Source: Gammaproteobacteria bacterium
GTDB lineage: Bacteria > Pseudomonadota > Gammaproteobacteria > Tenderiales > Tenderiaceae
Length of the DNA stretch: 19,723 nt
Assembly (NCBI GenBank): GCA_027001525.1
Contig: JALTMR010000211.1
Coordinates: 1 to 19,723, forward strand
Direction: 5' to 3'
In this document: positions 7,216 to 14,794 of the stretch, piece by piece
How positions within the stretch are numbered: position 1 is the stretch's first letter
Layout: every line of letters begins with the position of its first letter
The notes under the pieces: model-generated
What the model was told of the DNA's origin: nothing
What the model saw: only the letters and a program-made list of their open reading frames with translations
Databases searched by the model: none
Made by a program: the position numbers and the translations under genes

Positions 7216-9426
7216 ATGAGTGGTAACGACATCAACCGCAGAGACTTTCTCAAGTTTATGGGCTTGGGAGGGGTGGGTGCCGCGACGTTAACTGGTTGCG
7301 ATATGCCTACTACGGTGACTCTGGAGGAAGGCAAAGAGAAGGTTGTTTCCTATCTTGCGCCTGAAGAATATGTAATTCCTGGTATCGGTGTCTGGTATGC
7401 GTCAACATGCCAGCAGTGCCCTTCTGGTTGTAGCATTCATGGTCGTGTGCGTGAGGGACGCGTATTGAAGGTAGAGGGTAATCCCGAGTCTTCAATGAAT
7501 GGAACGGGTTTGTGTCAAATGGCACACGCCGGGCTGCAGGGACACTACAACCCCGATCGTCTCAGCAAACCGTTAGTGCGTAAGGGCGATAAGTTGACAG
7601 AAGCTTCCTGGGAGGAGGCGTGGGCGCTGGTTGAAGAGAAGTTGGGGGCTCGCACGGCATGGTTGACCGGCACAATCAGTGGCCATCAGGCCGTGTTGCT
7701 GGATGACCTGAAAAAAACCCTGGGTTCGAATAAAAGCTACGCCTATGAAGCGATCAATAATGGCGTCGGTGAAGCGCTTAATAAAGCGGTTCTGGGTGAG
7801 GCGACGCCACGATACCGCTTTGACAAGGCTCAGTCCGTTCTCTCTTTCGGCGCTGATTTTCTGGGTACCTGGGTTTCACCGGTGCATTTTACAAAAGAGT
7901 ATGCACAGAAATTCCGCACAGGTGAGCGCGGCGTTTTGATGGTTGTCGAGCCGAAGATGACCATGACTGGTGCCAATGCCGATTTCTGGGTGCCTGCTCG
8001 TCCTGGCACAGAAGGCGCTCTGGCATTGGGGATTGCCAATGTATTGCTGCACAAACATCAGGTGGATGGCCGTGTGTTGCCAAAAGCCGCACTGGATGTG
8101 ATTGCCAAATACAGCCTGGCTAAAACCACCGACGTCACCGGCGTGCGAAGTGAAGCCATTGTCAAGATGGCCAACTACCTGCGTAACAACAGCCCAAGCA
8201 TTATCCTGTCCGGGCCATCGGCGCACGAGCATGCCAACGGCAGCCAAAACGCGGCAGCCGCCATGTTGCTTAATATCCTGTTGGGTAACGTGGGCAAGAC
8301 CATCGAGTCTTCCGGTGAGATGCCGGTGAAAGATATCGCAGCCCGTCCTGCATCGAGCAAGGCCATTGTGGATTTTGTCGCAGATGTGGGTCGTGGTGAC
8401 ATCGATGCCGTAGTGATTACCGGCACTAATCCTGTGTTTACAGCACCCAAGGCACTGGGTGTCGAGGACAAGTTGTCGCAGGTGCCTTTTAAAGTCGCCC
8501 TGAGTATGTTCATCGATGAGACTTCAGCACTTGCTGATGTTGTGTTGCCGTTGGCTTCCTCTTACGAGGACTGGGGGACTTCGGTCGCCGCCTATCAGCC
8601 GCACGATAAGGTAATCGGCGTGCAGCAACCGCTGATGCAGCCACTCTACAAAGAGACCAAAGGGCTGGGTGATGTGCTGTTGTCGCTGCTGAAGTCCAAG
8701 GGCGTTGATGGCTACGCCGGTTTTGATGATTACTACGCCTATTTGCGTAAGGCCTTTTCCGACATGCCCGCTTCGGTGAAGCAAGGGAAGTCTGATAAGG
8801 CATTCTGGAGTGCTGCACTGCAGAGTGGTTTGATTAATGTTGGCGCAGCATCCGGTTCGATTAAAGCCAAGGCACCCAAGGTGCAGGCCGTCGGCTATGA
8901 AGCGAACAGTGACTACCCTTTTCATTTGGTGCCCTCCGCACGGCAGGGGCTTTGGGATGGGCGTCACGCCAACATCCCCTGGATGCAGGAAGCGCCCGAT
9001 CAGGTGAGTAAGGTCTTCTGGGATTCCTGGGCCGAGATTCATCCTAAAACAGCCAATGCCCTGGGTGTGAAAGAGGGTGACTTTATCCGCATCGAATCGG
9101 ACCAGGGTGTGATAGAAACCCAAGTCTATATTTTTAAGGGTGTACACCCCGATGTGGTGGCTGTGCCCATGGGGCAGGGGCATGAAAATTATGGTCGTTA
9201 CGCCACGGGTGTCGGTGTCAATCCGCTGAAAATTCTCAGTCCGACCACTGATGAGTCAACCGGTGAGCTGGCTAATCATGCGACACGGGTTCGTGTGGCT
9301 AAAACCGGTGCTAAAGCACCATTTCCTCGTTTGGGTGGCAGTGAGCAGCAGGCAGGTCGTTTGCTCGTGGGTACTGTAACGGCGGATGTATTCAGAAAGA
9401 CTGAAGGAGGTGATCATGTCGCTTAA
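7216..9426 (+). CDS. actB1: ActB1: molybdopterin-oxidoreductase-like subunit of Alternative Complex III, Tat-exported
   Basis: This 736-residue protein corresponds to the B1 domain of ActB. The N-terminus has a twin-arginine motif (RRDFLKF, Arg8-Arg9), a hydrophobic stretch, and LTGC (25-28), which fits a lipobox and suggests a Tat-exported, lipid-anchored protein. Cys65, Cys68, Cys72 and Cys100 form CxxCx3C-x27-C, the [4Fe-4S] spacing of complex-iron-sulfur molybdoenzymes. The family fold is shown by SFGADFLGTW, VVEPKMTMTGANADFWVPARPGTEGAL and a C-terminal dinucleotide-binding-like domain (GVKEGDFIRIES, VAVPMGQGHENYGRYA). In studied ACIII complexes this domain carries no molybdenum; whether it does here cannot be judged by eye. 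It overlaps actB2 by 11 bases. ActB is usually one fused protein, so the split is notable. A polysulfide reductase-like catalytic subunit was considered and set aside because of the neighbouring genes. Confidence 0.88.
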   Translation: MSGNDINRRDFLKFMGLGGVGAATLTGCDMPTTVTLEEGKEKVVSYLAPEEYVIPGIGVWYASTCQQCPSGCSIHGRVREGRVLKVEGNPESSMNGTGLCQMAHAGLQGHYNPDRLSKPLVRKGDKLTEASWEEAWALVEEKLGARTAWLTGTISGHQAVLLDDLKKTLGSNKSYAYEAINNGVGEALNKAVLGEATPRYRFDKAQSVLSFGADFLGTWVSPVHFTKEYAQKFRTGERGVLMVVEPKMTMTGANADFWVPARPGTEGALALGIANVLLHKHQVDGRVLPKAALDVIAKYSLAKTTDVTGVRSEAIVKMANYLRNNSPSIILSGPSAHEHANGSQNAAAAMLLNILLGNVGKTIESSGEMPVKDIAARPASSKAIVDFVADVGRGDIDAVVITGTNPVFTAPKALGVEDKLSQVPFKVALSMFIDETSALADVVLPLASSYEDWGTSVAAYQPHDKVIGVQQPLMQPLYKETKGLGDVLLSLLKSKGVDGYAGFDDYYAYLRKAFSDMPASVKQGKSDKAFWSAALQSGLINVGAASGSIKAKAPKVQAVGYEANSDYPFHLVPSARQGLWDGRHANIPWMQEAPDQVSKVFWDSWAEIHPKTANALGVKEGDFIRIESDQGVIETQVYIFKGVHPDVVAVPMGQGHENYGRYATGVGVNPLKILSPTTDESTGELANHATRVRVAKTGAKAPFPRLGGSEQQAGRLLVGTVTADVFRKTEGGDHVA
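9404..9410 (+). promoter_or_regulatory. Strong ribosome binding site fixing the actB2 start
   Basis: AAGGAGG lies inside the 3' end of actB1, five bases before ATG 9416. It decides that start over an in-frame ATG at 9386, which has no such site. The location points to coupled, high-level translation of B2 with B1. Confidence 0.85.
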
Positions 9427-10261
9427 GAATCTTCTTAATGACTGGTCTCACTATCGTAAAGGTATCGAAGACGGTGGTTTTTACGAATATGAGCACATGT
9501 GGGGGATGGTTGTAGACCTCAATAAATGTACTGGTTGTAACGCCTGTTCCGTCTCTTGTTATTCAGAAAACAACCTGGCTGTGGTCGGCAAAGATCGCAT
9601 GATGAAGGGCCAGGGCCTGCATTGGTTGCGACTGGAACGTTATTGGGACGAGCCCGATATGGGCGGTGATGACAAAGAGTTCCAGGAGCGCGGCGGCAGC
9701 TTTTTGCCCATGATGTGCCAGCAGTGTAATGCAGCGACTTGTGAGGTTGTTTGTCCGGTTGCAGCGACTTACCACACGCCTGATGGCCTTAATGCGCAGA
9801 TCTATAACCGTTGTATCGGTTCTCGGTATTGCTCCAACAACTGTCCCTACCGTCTGCGTTATTTTAACTTCTACTCCTACTACGAAGAGTCGTGGCCCGA
9901 GCCGCTGAATCAGCAGCTTAACCCGGACCTGAGTGTGCGTGACAAGGGTGTGATGGAGAAGTGCACCTTCTGCATTCAGCGCATACGTACGGGTAAGGAT
10001 AAGGCCGCTCGCGAGGGGCGTGAGGTCAGGGATGGGGATGTCGTGACTGCTTGTGCTCAGAGCTGTCCAACCCAGGCGATTACTTTTGGTGACCTTCTTG
10101 ATAAGGACGCTCAAGTGACCAAGTTGTGGAAATCTCATCAGGTTGAGCTGGGTAAAACCAAGCAAAACAAAAGTGATGAAGATTTGCGTGGTTATCGGGT
10201 GTTGGAAGGTCTGAACACGGATCCGTGTGTGATGTATTTGGATCGGGTGCGCGAAGTTTAA
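9416..10261 (+). CDS. actB2: ActB2: iron-sulfur subunit of Alternative Complex III
   Basis: This 281-residue protein matches the B2 domain of ActB and resembles DmsB/PsrB-type four-cluster ferredoxins that wire a molybdopterin-fold partner to an NrfD membrane subunit. Cysteine groups: 38, 41, 44 and 48; 101, 104, 109 and 113 (CQQCNAATCEVVCP); 133, 139 and 143; 183 and 186; 213 and 217 (CAQSCP). In the third group the usual CIGCRYC reads CIGSRYC: Ser136 replaces a cysteine, so that site would hold a [3Fe-4S] cluster, consistent with the one [3Fe-4S] plus three [4Fe-4S] reported for ActB. It has no signal of its own and presumably crosses the membrane folded with Tat-bearing ActB1. Start ATG 9416 is chosen for its strong ribosome site. 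It ends 56 bases before actC. Confidence 0.9.
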   Translation: MSLKNLLNDWSHYRKGIEDGGFYEYEHMWGMVVDLNKCTGCNACSVSCYSENNLAVVGKDRMMKGQGLHWLRLERYWDEPDMGGDDKEFQERGGSFLPMMCQQCNAATCEVVCPVAATYHTPDGLNAQIYNRCIGSRYCSNNCPYRLRYFNFYSYYEESWPEPLNQQLNPDLSVRDKGVMEKCTFCIQRIRTGKDKAAREGREVRDGDVVTACAQSCPTQAITFGDLLDKDAQVTKLWKSHQVELGKTKQNKSDEDLRGYRVLEGLNTDPCVMYLDRVREV

Positions 10262-10317
10262 TCCAGTGATGGGTTCAACAACGAAGGCCAAGTAAATCAA
10301 TAAGCGTGGTGTAACCA

Positions 10318-11730
10318 ATGCAGACGAAAGATATAAATGAAAATATAGCGTGGGCGAAGATCAACGCCGACGTGTTGCGGAGTATGGAAAATCCCCGCAA
10401 AGGCTATTGGATAGCTGTGGGGGCGTGTTTGCTAATGATCGCTTGTGCGGTCATGGCGGAAATTTATCAGTATCAGGTCGGCATGGGGCCGTCCAACTTG
10501 AACTGGCCCCACATGTGGGATTTGTACATAGCGACCTTTGTATTCTGGATTGGCATGAGTCACTCTGGAACCTTGTTGTCGGCAATTTTGCATATCATCG
10601 GCGCTGATTGGCGTAAGCCCATCTACCGTTTTGCCGAGGCGATGACTACATTTTCGCTACTTACTGCGGGTCTGTTTCCTATCATTCACCTGGGTCGTGT
10701 GTGGAACATGTACTGGGTGCTCCCCTATGTGAGTGATCGGGGCATTTGGCCGAACTTTCGTTCGCCGCTGGTGTGGGATGCGTTTGCGATTACTACCTAT
10801 TTGACCTCTTCAGCACTGTTTCTGTTCATCGGCATGATTCCTGATCTGGCTATCTGTCGAGATAATGCGCGGGGCTGGCGTCAGAAACTCTACACAGTGC
10901 TGTCGCTGGGGTGGCAGGGGGATGACAGGCAGTGGCGTCACTTTCGCAAGATCTACATGTTAATGGCCTGTTTCCTGATTCCATTGGCGGTCTCTGTACA
11001 CTCCATCGTATCGGCTGACTTTGCCATGTCGATCATGCCTGGCTGGCACGTGACAACCTTCCCTCCATACTTTGTGGCGGGCGCACTTTACTCCGGTTGT
11101 GCCGCTATTATCACGCTCTTCATCCTGTTGCGTTACTTCTTCCGTTTTGATGAGTACATGACGATTCCCATTCTGGAAAAGACTTGTAAGCTGACCTTCG
11201 CCATCGCGATGGTCTGGACTTATCTTAACCTGATCGAGTTCGCTTCTACCTGGTATAGCCATGACCCAGTAGCCAAGGAGCTGTTGTGGGCCAAGTTCAC
11301 CGGGCCGTATGCCCCGTTTTTCTGGATGATGTTGTTCTGCGGTTCCGTGGTGCCTTTCGCGCTTGCCTTCGAGAAGATGCGTCGCCACTTACCTACGATG
11401 TTTGTTGTTTCCTTGTTGCTTAACCTGGGAATGTGGCTGGAGCGCTGGATGATTGTAACGCCTACGCTGTCTCTGTCTCATTCACCTTTTGCCTGGGATG
11501 TCATGTGGCCAAGTATGGTTCAGTGGGCCATTGTCTTCGGTAGTTTTGGTTGGTTTGGTTTGTTGTTCCTGATCTTTGTGAAGGTCTTTCCATCAGTCTC
11601 TATGTACGAAGTTAAGGAGATGGTGTTCCATCGTCGCCGTCATGCGCCTAGCGAAGAAACTGCGCAAAAACTGCATAGACGTGCGGATGATCCTAAACCA
11701 GGTGCACAACCAAGCACAGAAGGAGCCTGA
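10318..11730 (+). CDS. actC: ActC: NrfD/PsrC-like membrane subunit of Alternative Complex III
   Basis: ActC is the integral membrane subunit that carries the quinol site next to the iron-sulfur subunit and may take part in proton movement. The 470-residue protein has about ten hydrophobic segments (approximately 28-48, 68-94, 108-128, 151-173, 214-236, 249-272, 291-310, 330-350, 359-381, 401-423), judged by eye. Family motifs include MSHSGTLLSAILHI (80-93), AVSVHSIVSADFAMSIMPGWH (224-244), WTYLNLIEFASTWY (300-313) and MWLERWMI (372-379), typical of ActC/PsrC proteins. The charged C-terminal tail (about 435-470) is probably cytoplasmic. An AAGGAG within its 3' end serves actD two bases downstream. 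The ten-helix size favours ActC over the eight-helix PsrC/NrfD subunits of smaller complexes. Confidence 0.92.
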   Translation: MQTKDINENIAWAKINADVLRSMENPRKGYWIAVGACLLMIACAVMAEIYQYQVGMGPSNLNWPHMWDLYIATFVFWIGMSHSGTLLSAILHIIGADWRKPIYRFAEAMTTFSLLTAGLFPIIHLGRVWNMYWVLPYVSDRGIWPNFRSPLVWDAFAITTYLTSSALFLFIGMIPDLAICRDNARGWRQKLYTVLSLGWQGDDRQWRHFRKIYMLMACFLIPLAVSVHSIVSADFAMSIMPGWHVTTFPPYFVAGALYSGCAAIITLFILLRYFFRFDEYMTIPILEKTCKLTFAIAMVWTYLNLIEFASTWYSHDPVAKELLWAKFTGPYAPFFWMMLFCGSVVPFALAFEKMRRHLPTMFVVSLLLNLGMWLERWMIVTPTLSLSHSPFAWDVMWPSMVQWAIVFGSFGWFGLLFLIFVKVFPSVSMYEVKEMVFHRRRHAPSEETAQKLHRRADDPKPGAQPSTEGA

Positions 11731-11732
11731 CA

Positions 11733-12260
11733 ATGAAACGCTACCATATCATGGGTTTGTTCAGTAATTTCGAAGAGGCGTTTGCAGCTATCTCCGATAT
11801 TCGTGACAAGAAAATCCCGGGGGTGACAGTCGATGACGTGACGCTTAAATCACCCATCGAACACCCCGAGATTGAGGAGATCCTGGGTGATCGGGGGTCA
11901 CCGTTACCCAAGATCGCACTTTGCGGGGCAATCTTTGGAATCGTCTTTGGATTTTTGTTCCTGGCCGCTGCACAAGCAACATTTCTTGTGCAGCCTCAGG
12001 GAGGAAAACCCGTCATTCCACTGCCTTCCAATATCGTTCTGACTTACGAGATGCTGATTTTGTTCGGTGTGTTGTCAACAGTGATCGGTTTTTTGATCAA
12101 CGCTCGCTTAATGACCAAACGTCACCCTTTGTATAGTGAAAAGGTGAGTCTGGATCAGATTGGCATCATGTTGGAGCTGGATGAAAAACACGTCAATCCG
12201 GTGAAAGACTTGTTCAAAGGCCACAAGGTGGTTGAGATTCGAGAGGAGGTGGCAGCATGA
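11733..12260 (+). CDS. actD: ActD: small membrane subunit of Alternative Complex III (DUF3341 family)
   Basis: The 175-residue protein matches ActD: a soluble N-terminal part with GLFSNFEEAFAAISDIRDK, two membrane helices (about residues 61-86 and 103-123) and a cytoplasmic C-terminal part. ActD has no cofactor and binds the ActC side of the complex; its exact role is unknown. It is one of the subunits that separates ACIII from other Mo/Fe-S/NrfD complexes. It starts two bases after actC and overlaps actE by four bases (ATGA), so the three are almost certainly co-transcribed and coupled. The length is within the family's usual range as I recall it. Confidence 0.9.
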   Translation: MKRYHIMGLFSNFEEAFAAISDIRDKKIPGVTVDDVTLKSPIEHPEIEEILGDRGSPLPKIALCGAIFGIVFGFLFLAAAQATFLVQPQGGKPVIPLPSNIVLTYEMLILFGVLSTVIGFLINARLMTKRHPLYSEKVSLDQIGIMLELDEKHVNPVKDLFKGHKVVEIREEVAA

Positions 12261-12805
12261 AGTTGCGAGGAGTAATTGCCGGCGTAATGTTGGTGCCTTC
12301 GGTTGCCATGGCATGGCCTTGGTCAACCGATATGATGAACCAGCCGAACATCAAGCCTCAGGAGGGGACCATGGCCCCCTTCCCGACACGTTCGATTCCG
12401 ATTCAGGGGTTGGGCCCTCTGGTAGCAAACCGGGAAGAGACCCGGGAGATGGTCAACCCCATCTCGGCTACCGCTGAGTCAGTCAAGGAGGGGCGTGTTC
12501 TGTACAAAATATATTGCGCTACCTGTCACGGCACAACAGGCAACCCGGCTGATGCGCCTGTAGGCGGAAAAATTGGTGCGATCGCGCTAAATGATGACTA
12601 CGTGCAGCAGACCATGTCGGAGGGCTGGATCTGGGGAACTATCACTTTCGGTAGTTATGTCATGCCTTCCTACGGTGTGCCTAGAGCGCGTGAGGACAGT
12701 CGCGGTTCTAACGACTTGTCGGTGGAGGAGCGCTGGCATGTCGTGAACTATATCAAGCACGGCATGGTTAAGGATCACGCAGCTCGTACAGCGGCAGCAA
12801 AATAG
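12257..12805 (+). CDS. actE: ActE: monoheme cytochrome c subunit of Alternative Complex III
   Basis: ActE is the periplasmic monoheme cytochrome of ACIII, a candidate exit point for electrons toward a soluble carrier or an oxidase. The 182-residue precursor has a signal peptide ending in SVAMA (cleavage near residue 19/20). CATCH (87-91) is the only heme motif, and Met136 in YVMPSYG is the likely sixth ligand. The mature N-terminus WPWSTDMMNQPNIKPQE resembles ActE starts. There is no cysteine at the signal-peptide end, so unlike the lipoprotein form I recall from Bacteroidota this ActE looks unlipidated. It overlaps actD by four bases, with a GAGAGGAGG ribosome site inside actD, and ends 40 bases before actF. 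Confidence 0.9.
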   Translation: MKLRGVIAGVMLVPSVAMAWPWSTDMMNQPNIKPQEGTMAPFPTRSIPIQGLGPLVANREETREMVNPISATAESVKEGRVLYKIYCATCHGTTGNPADAPVGGKIGAIALNDDYVQQTMSEGWIWGTITFGSYVMPSYGVPRAREDSRGSNDLSVEERWHVVNYIKHGMVKDHAARTAAAK

Positions 12806-12845
12806 TTTCGTGTTAGAAACGAACTAATATCGAACGAGGGGTATC

Positions 12846-13877
12846 ATGGAAAATTTTGGCACTTGGTCAGTATTGATCACAAACTTTTTGTTTGTGCTCT
12901 ACCTAGCTTTGGGAGGCGTCACCCTAGCATCGGTTTTGCATTTGTGTAACGGGCAGTGGCGTTTTCAGGTGAGAGATCTTGCCTGTTCACTCGCGGTATT
13001 GTTTCCAGTCGCATTTGTTTTGTTGCTGGTTATTCTCGCCAGCGGTGAAGCATCCTTCCCATGGCTGGCGCATGCGCACGATCCGGATAGTCACCTGCCC
13101 GGTTGGCACAACTACGGTTTCCTGGTGACAAGGGAAATTCTGGCGTTCCTGGCGGTGATGGGGGTCTATATCGCGTTCATTAAATACCAGCATGAAAGTG
13201 ATATTGATGCTTCACCGGAAGCGCAGCGTCGCTTTCGTAACATCGCGTTGTTGATTCCATTCTTTTACTTCTCTTATGGATCAATGGTGGCGTGGGACTT
13301 TGAGATGACGATGGTACCCAATTGGCATAGTGCCAGTTATGCGGCCTATCATTTTCAGAGTAACTTTCACATGTTTCTGGCCTTCTTCACCATCTTCCTT
13401 TTCTTCCTGGCGAGATCCGGGAAATTGGTTAAGCCGTTCCAGAACTACATCTACAACTTCATGGCCCAGTTCATGCTGGCGATGACTATTTTGTGGACCT
13501 ACCTCTACTTCACCCAGTACCTGATTATCTGGTACGGGCGTTTGCCTGAGGAGACCTTCCGCTTCGCCAATATGATGGATCTGGGGCTGGCGCCTATCTG
13601 GTGGCTCTTCCTGGCACTGAAGTTTGTTATCCCATTTTGTGTATTGGCCATTACGCCCAACCGTCATAACCCTGTTGTTATTGTGGGTGTGGCGTTCAGT
13701 ATCGTCATCGGTACGTGGCTGGAGCGCTACACATGGATCTCCGGCTCGGTGGACCCCGAGTACTACCACATCCCGATGACTTCCATTATGGATATCGTCA
13801 TTACAGCGGTTGTATTCGGTGTCTCATGGGTTGCTGTGAAGTGGGGGTTGACCCGTTACGGCTTGATTCGCGCCTGA
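12846..13877 (+). CDS. actF: ActF: second NrfD-like membrane subunit of Alternative Complex III
   Basis: ActF is the second integral membrane subunit of ACIII, distantly similar to ActC, and completes the core. The 343-residue protein has about nine hydrophobic segments by eye (10-33, 46-66, 91-112, 133-153, 172-190, 202-226, 250-269, 274-294, 312-333). ActF-like motifs are GWHNYGFLVTREI (86-98), GSMVAWDFEMTMVPNWHSA (145-163), WTYLYFTQYLIIWYG (217-231) and GTWLERYTWI (289-298). It is somewhat shorter than ActF proteins I recall (over 400 residues), without any sign of frameshift or loss. It closes the operon: a strong terminator lies 29 bases after the stop. Paralogy with ActC shows in the shared WTYL and WLER elements. 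Confidence 0.88.
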   Translation: MENFGTWSVLITNFLFVLYLALGGVTLASVLHLCNGQWRFQVRDLACSLAVLFPVAFVLLLVILASGEASFPWLAHAHDPDSHLPGWHNYGFLVTREILAFLAVMGVYIAFIKYQHESDIDASPEAQRRFRNIALLIPFFYFSYGSMVAWDFEMTMVPNWHSASYAAYHFQSNFHMFLAFFTIFLFFLARSGKLVKPFQNYIYNFMAQFMLAMTILWTYLYFTQYLIIWYGRLPEETFRFANMMDLGLAPIWWLFLALKFVIPFCVLAITPNRHNPVVIVGVAFSIVIGTWLERYTWISGSVDPEYYHIPMTSIMDIVITAVVFGVSWVAVKWGLTRYGLIRA

Positions 13878-13906
13878 TCGGCGAACAAGCTTTTAGGTAG
13901 ATGAAG

Positions 13907-13933
13907 GGCGGGGCCTAGAACCCCGCCTTTTTT
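13907..13933 (+). terminator. Intrinsic terminator of the ACIII operon
   Basis: GGCGGGG (13907-13913) pairs perfectly with CCCCGCC (13921-13927) across a seven-base loop, followed by TTTTTT (13928-13933). A/T pairs flanking the stem could extend it. This is a textbook rho-independent terminator 29 bases after the actF stop. Confidence 0.93.
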
Positions 13934-13980
13934 GTGTCCGATCCTCGCGCCCCACCATTGTCTGGCAAAACCTTCTGCTC

Positions 13981-14005
13981 TTTTTTACCCGTCAGGGTGA
14001 AAAAA
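13981..14005 (+). repeat. AT-flanked inverted repeat upstream of rpe
   Basis: TTTTTTACCC is followed by GTCA and then GGGTGAAAAAA, which can form about ten pairs with one G-T wobble. The T-run is in the upstream arm and the A-run downstream on both strands, so it is not arranged as an intrinsic terminator. It could be an operator or merely a repeat. It lies about 95 bases before the rpe start; no confident rpe promoter was recognised. Confidence 0.4.
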
Positions 14006-14098
14006 CTTCCCTGATCGGTTAAAGTTGACGGCTATTTGCCCGGCGCTTTCAGTTGCTGCGGCGTTTGAATTCTATTTAAAAACAGTGAGGTTTTAGCC

Positions 14099-14791
14099 AT
14101 GTCTGATTTCAAAATCGCCCCTTCGATTTTGTCAGCCGATTTTGCCCGTTTGGGTGAAGAGGTCGATAACGTATTGAAATCCGGTGCAGATATCGTTCAC
14201 TTTGATGTAATGGATAACCATTATGTTCCCAATCTGACCATTGGACCTTTGGTCTGCGAAGCGCTGCGCAAGCATGGCGTTACCGCTGAGATCGATGTTC
14301 ACCTGATGGTTAAGCCGGTTGACCGAATTATCCCTGATTTTGCCAAGGCGGGTGCCAGCTATATCACCTTTCATCCCGAAGCCTCAGAGCACATCGACCG
14401 CTCGTTGCAGTTGATTCAGAACGAAGGTTGTAAGTCCGGCCTGGTGTTTAATCCAGCCACCTCTCTGGATGTGCTGAAATACGTTATCGATAAGGTGGAC
14501 CTGGTGCTGCTGATGTCAGTTAACCCCGGTTTTGGTGGCCAGAGTTTTATCCCGGCAACGCTGGATAAACTGCGGGAGGCTCGCAAAATTATTGACGAAA
14601 GCGGGCGTGACATCCGCCTGGAGATCGACGGCGGCGTAAAAGTGGACAATATTCGCGAGATTGCCGAGGCCGGAGCCGACATGTTCGTTGCCGGTTCTGC
14701 CGTGTTTGGTGCTGCAAAAGAGAGCGATCCCAATGACTACGACACAGTGATTGCCGCTATGCGCGCTGAGTTGGCCAAGGCGGGTAATTAA
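14099..14791 (+). CDS. rpe: Ribulose-phosphate 3-epimerase
   Basis: The 230-residue cytoplasmic enzyme interconverts ribulose 5-phosphate and xylulose 5-phosphate in the pentose phosphate pathway (and the Calvin cycle where present). It is a (beta/alpha)8 barrel with all family motifs: [33 protein letters not shown] (metal-binding His and catalytic Asp), [24 protein letters not shown], and LEIDGGV with the second catalytic Asp, then FVAGSAVFG for phosphate binding. Length is normal. A GTGAGG-type ribosome site precedes the ATG. It is followed by gph after three bases, a common gammaproteobacterial pair placed before the trp genes. It begins a new transcription unit after the ACIII terminator. 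Confidence 0.97.
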   Translation: MSDFKIAPSILSADFARLGEEVDNVLKSGADIVHFDVMDNHYVPNLTIGPLVCEALRKHGVTAEIDVHLMVKPVDRIIPDFAKAGASYITFHPEASEHIDRSLQLIQNEGCKSGLVFNPATSLDVLKYVIDKVDLVLLMSVNPGFGGQSFIPATLDKLREARKIIDESGRDIRLEIDGGVKVDNIREIAEAGADMFVAGSAVFGAAKESDPNDYDTVIAAMRAELAKAGN

Positions 14792-14794
14792 CTG

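Noticed and set aside
9386..9415. ATG 9386 as the actB2 start
   Set aside because: AAGGAGG is placed exactly for ATG 9416, and the ten extra residues would be translated from the ribosome site region itself.
6525..11730. The first genes as a polysulfide/thiosulfate reductase or a Qrc complex
   Set aside because: Cytochrome, Mo-like, Fe-S and NrfD genes also fit these, but actD, actE and actF directly follow, and the five-heme ActA and Ser136 in B2 fit ACIII.
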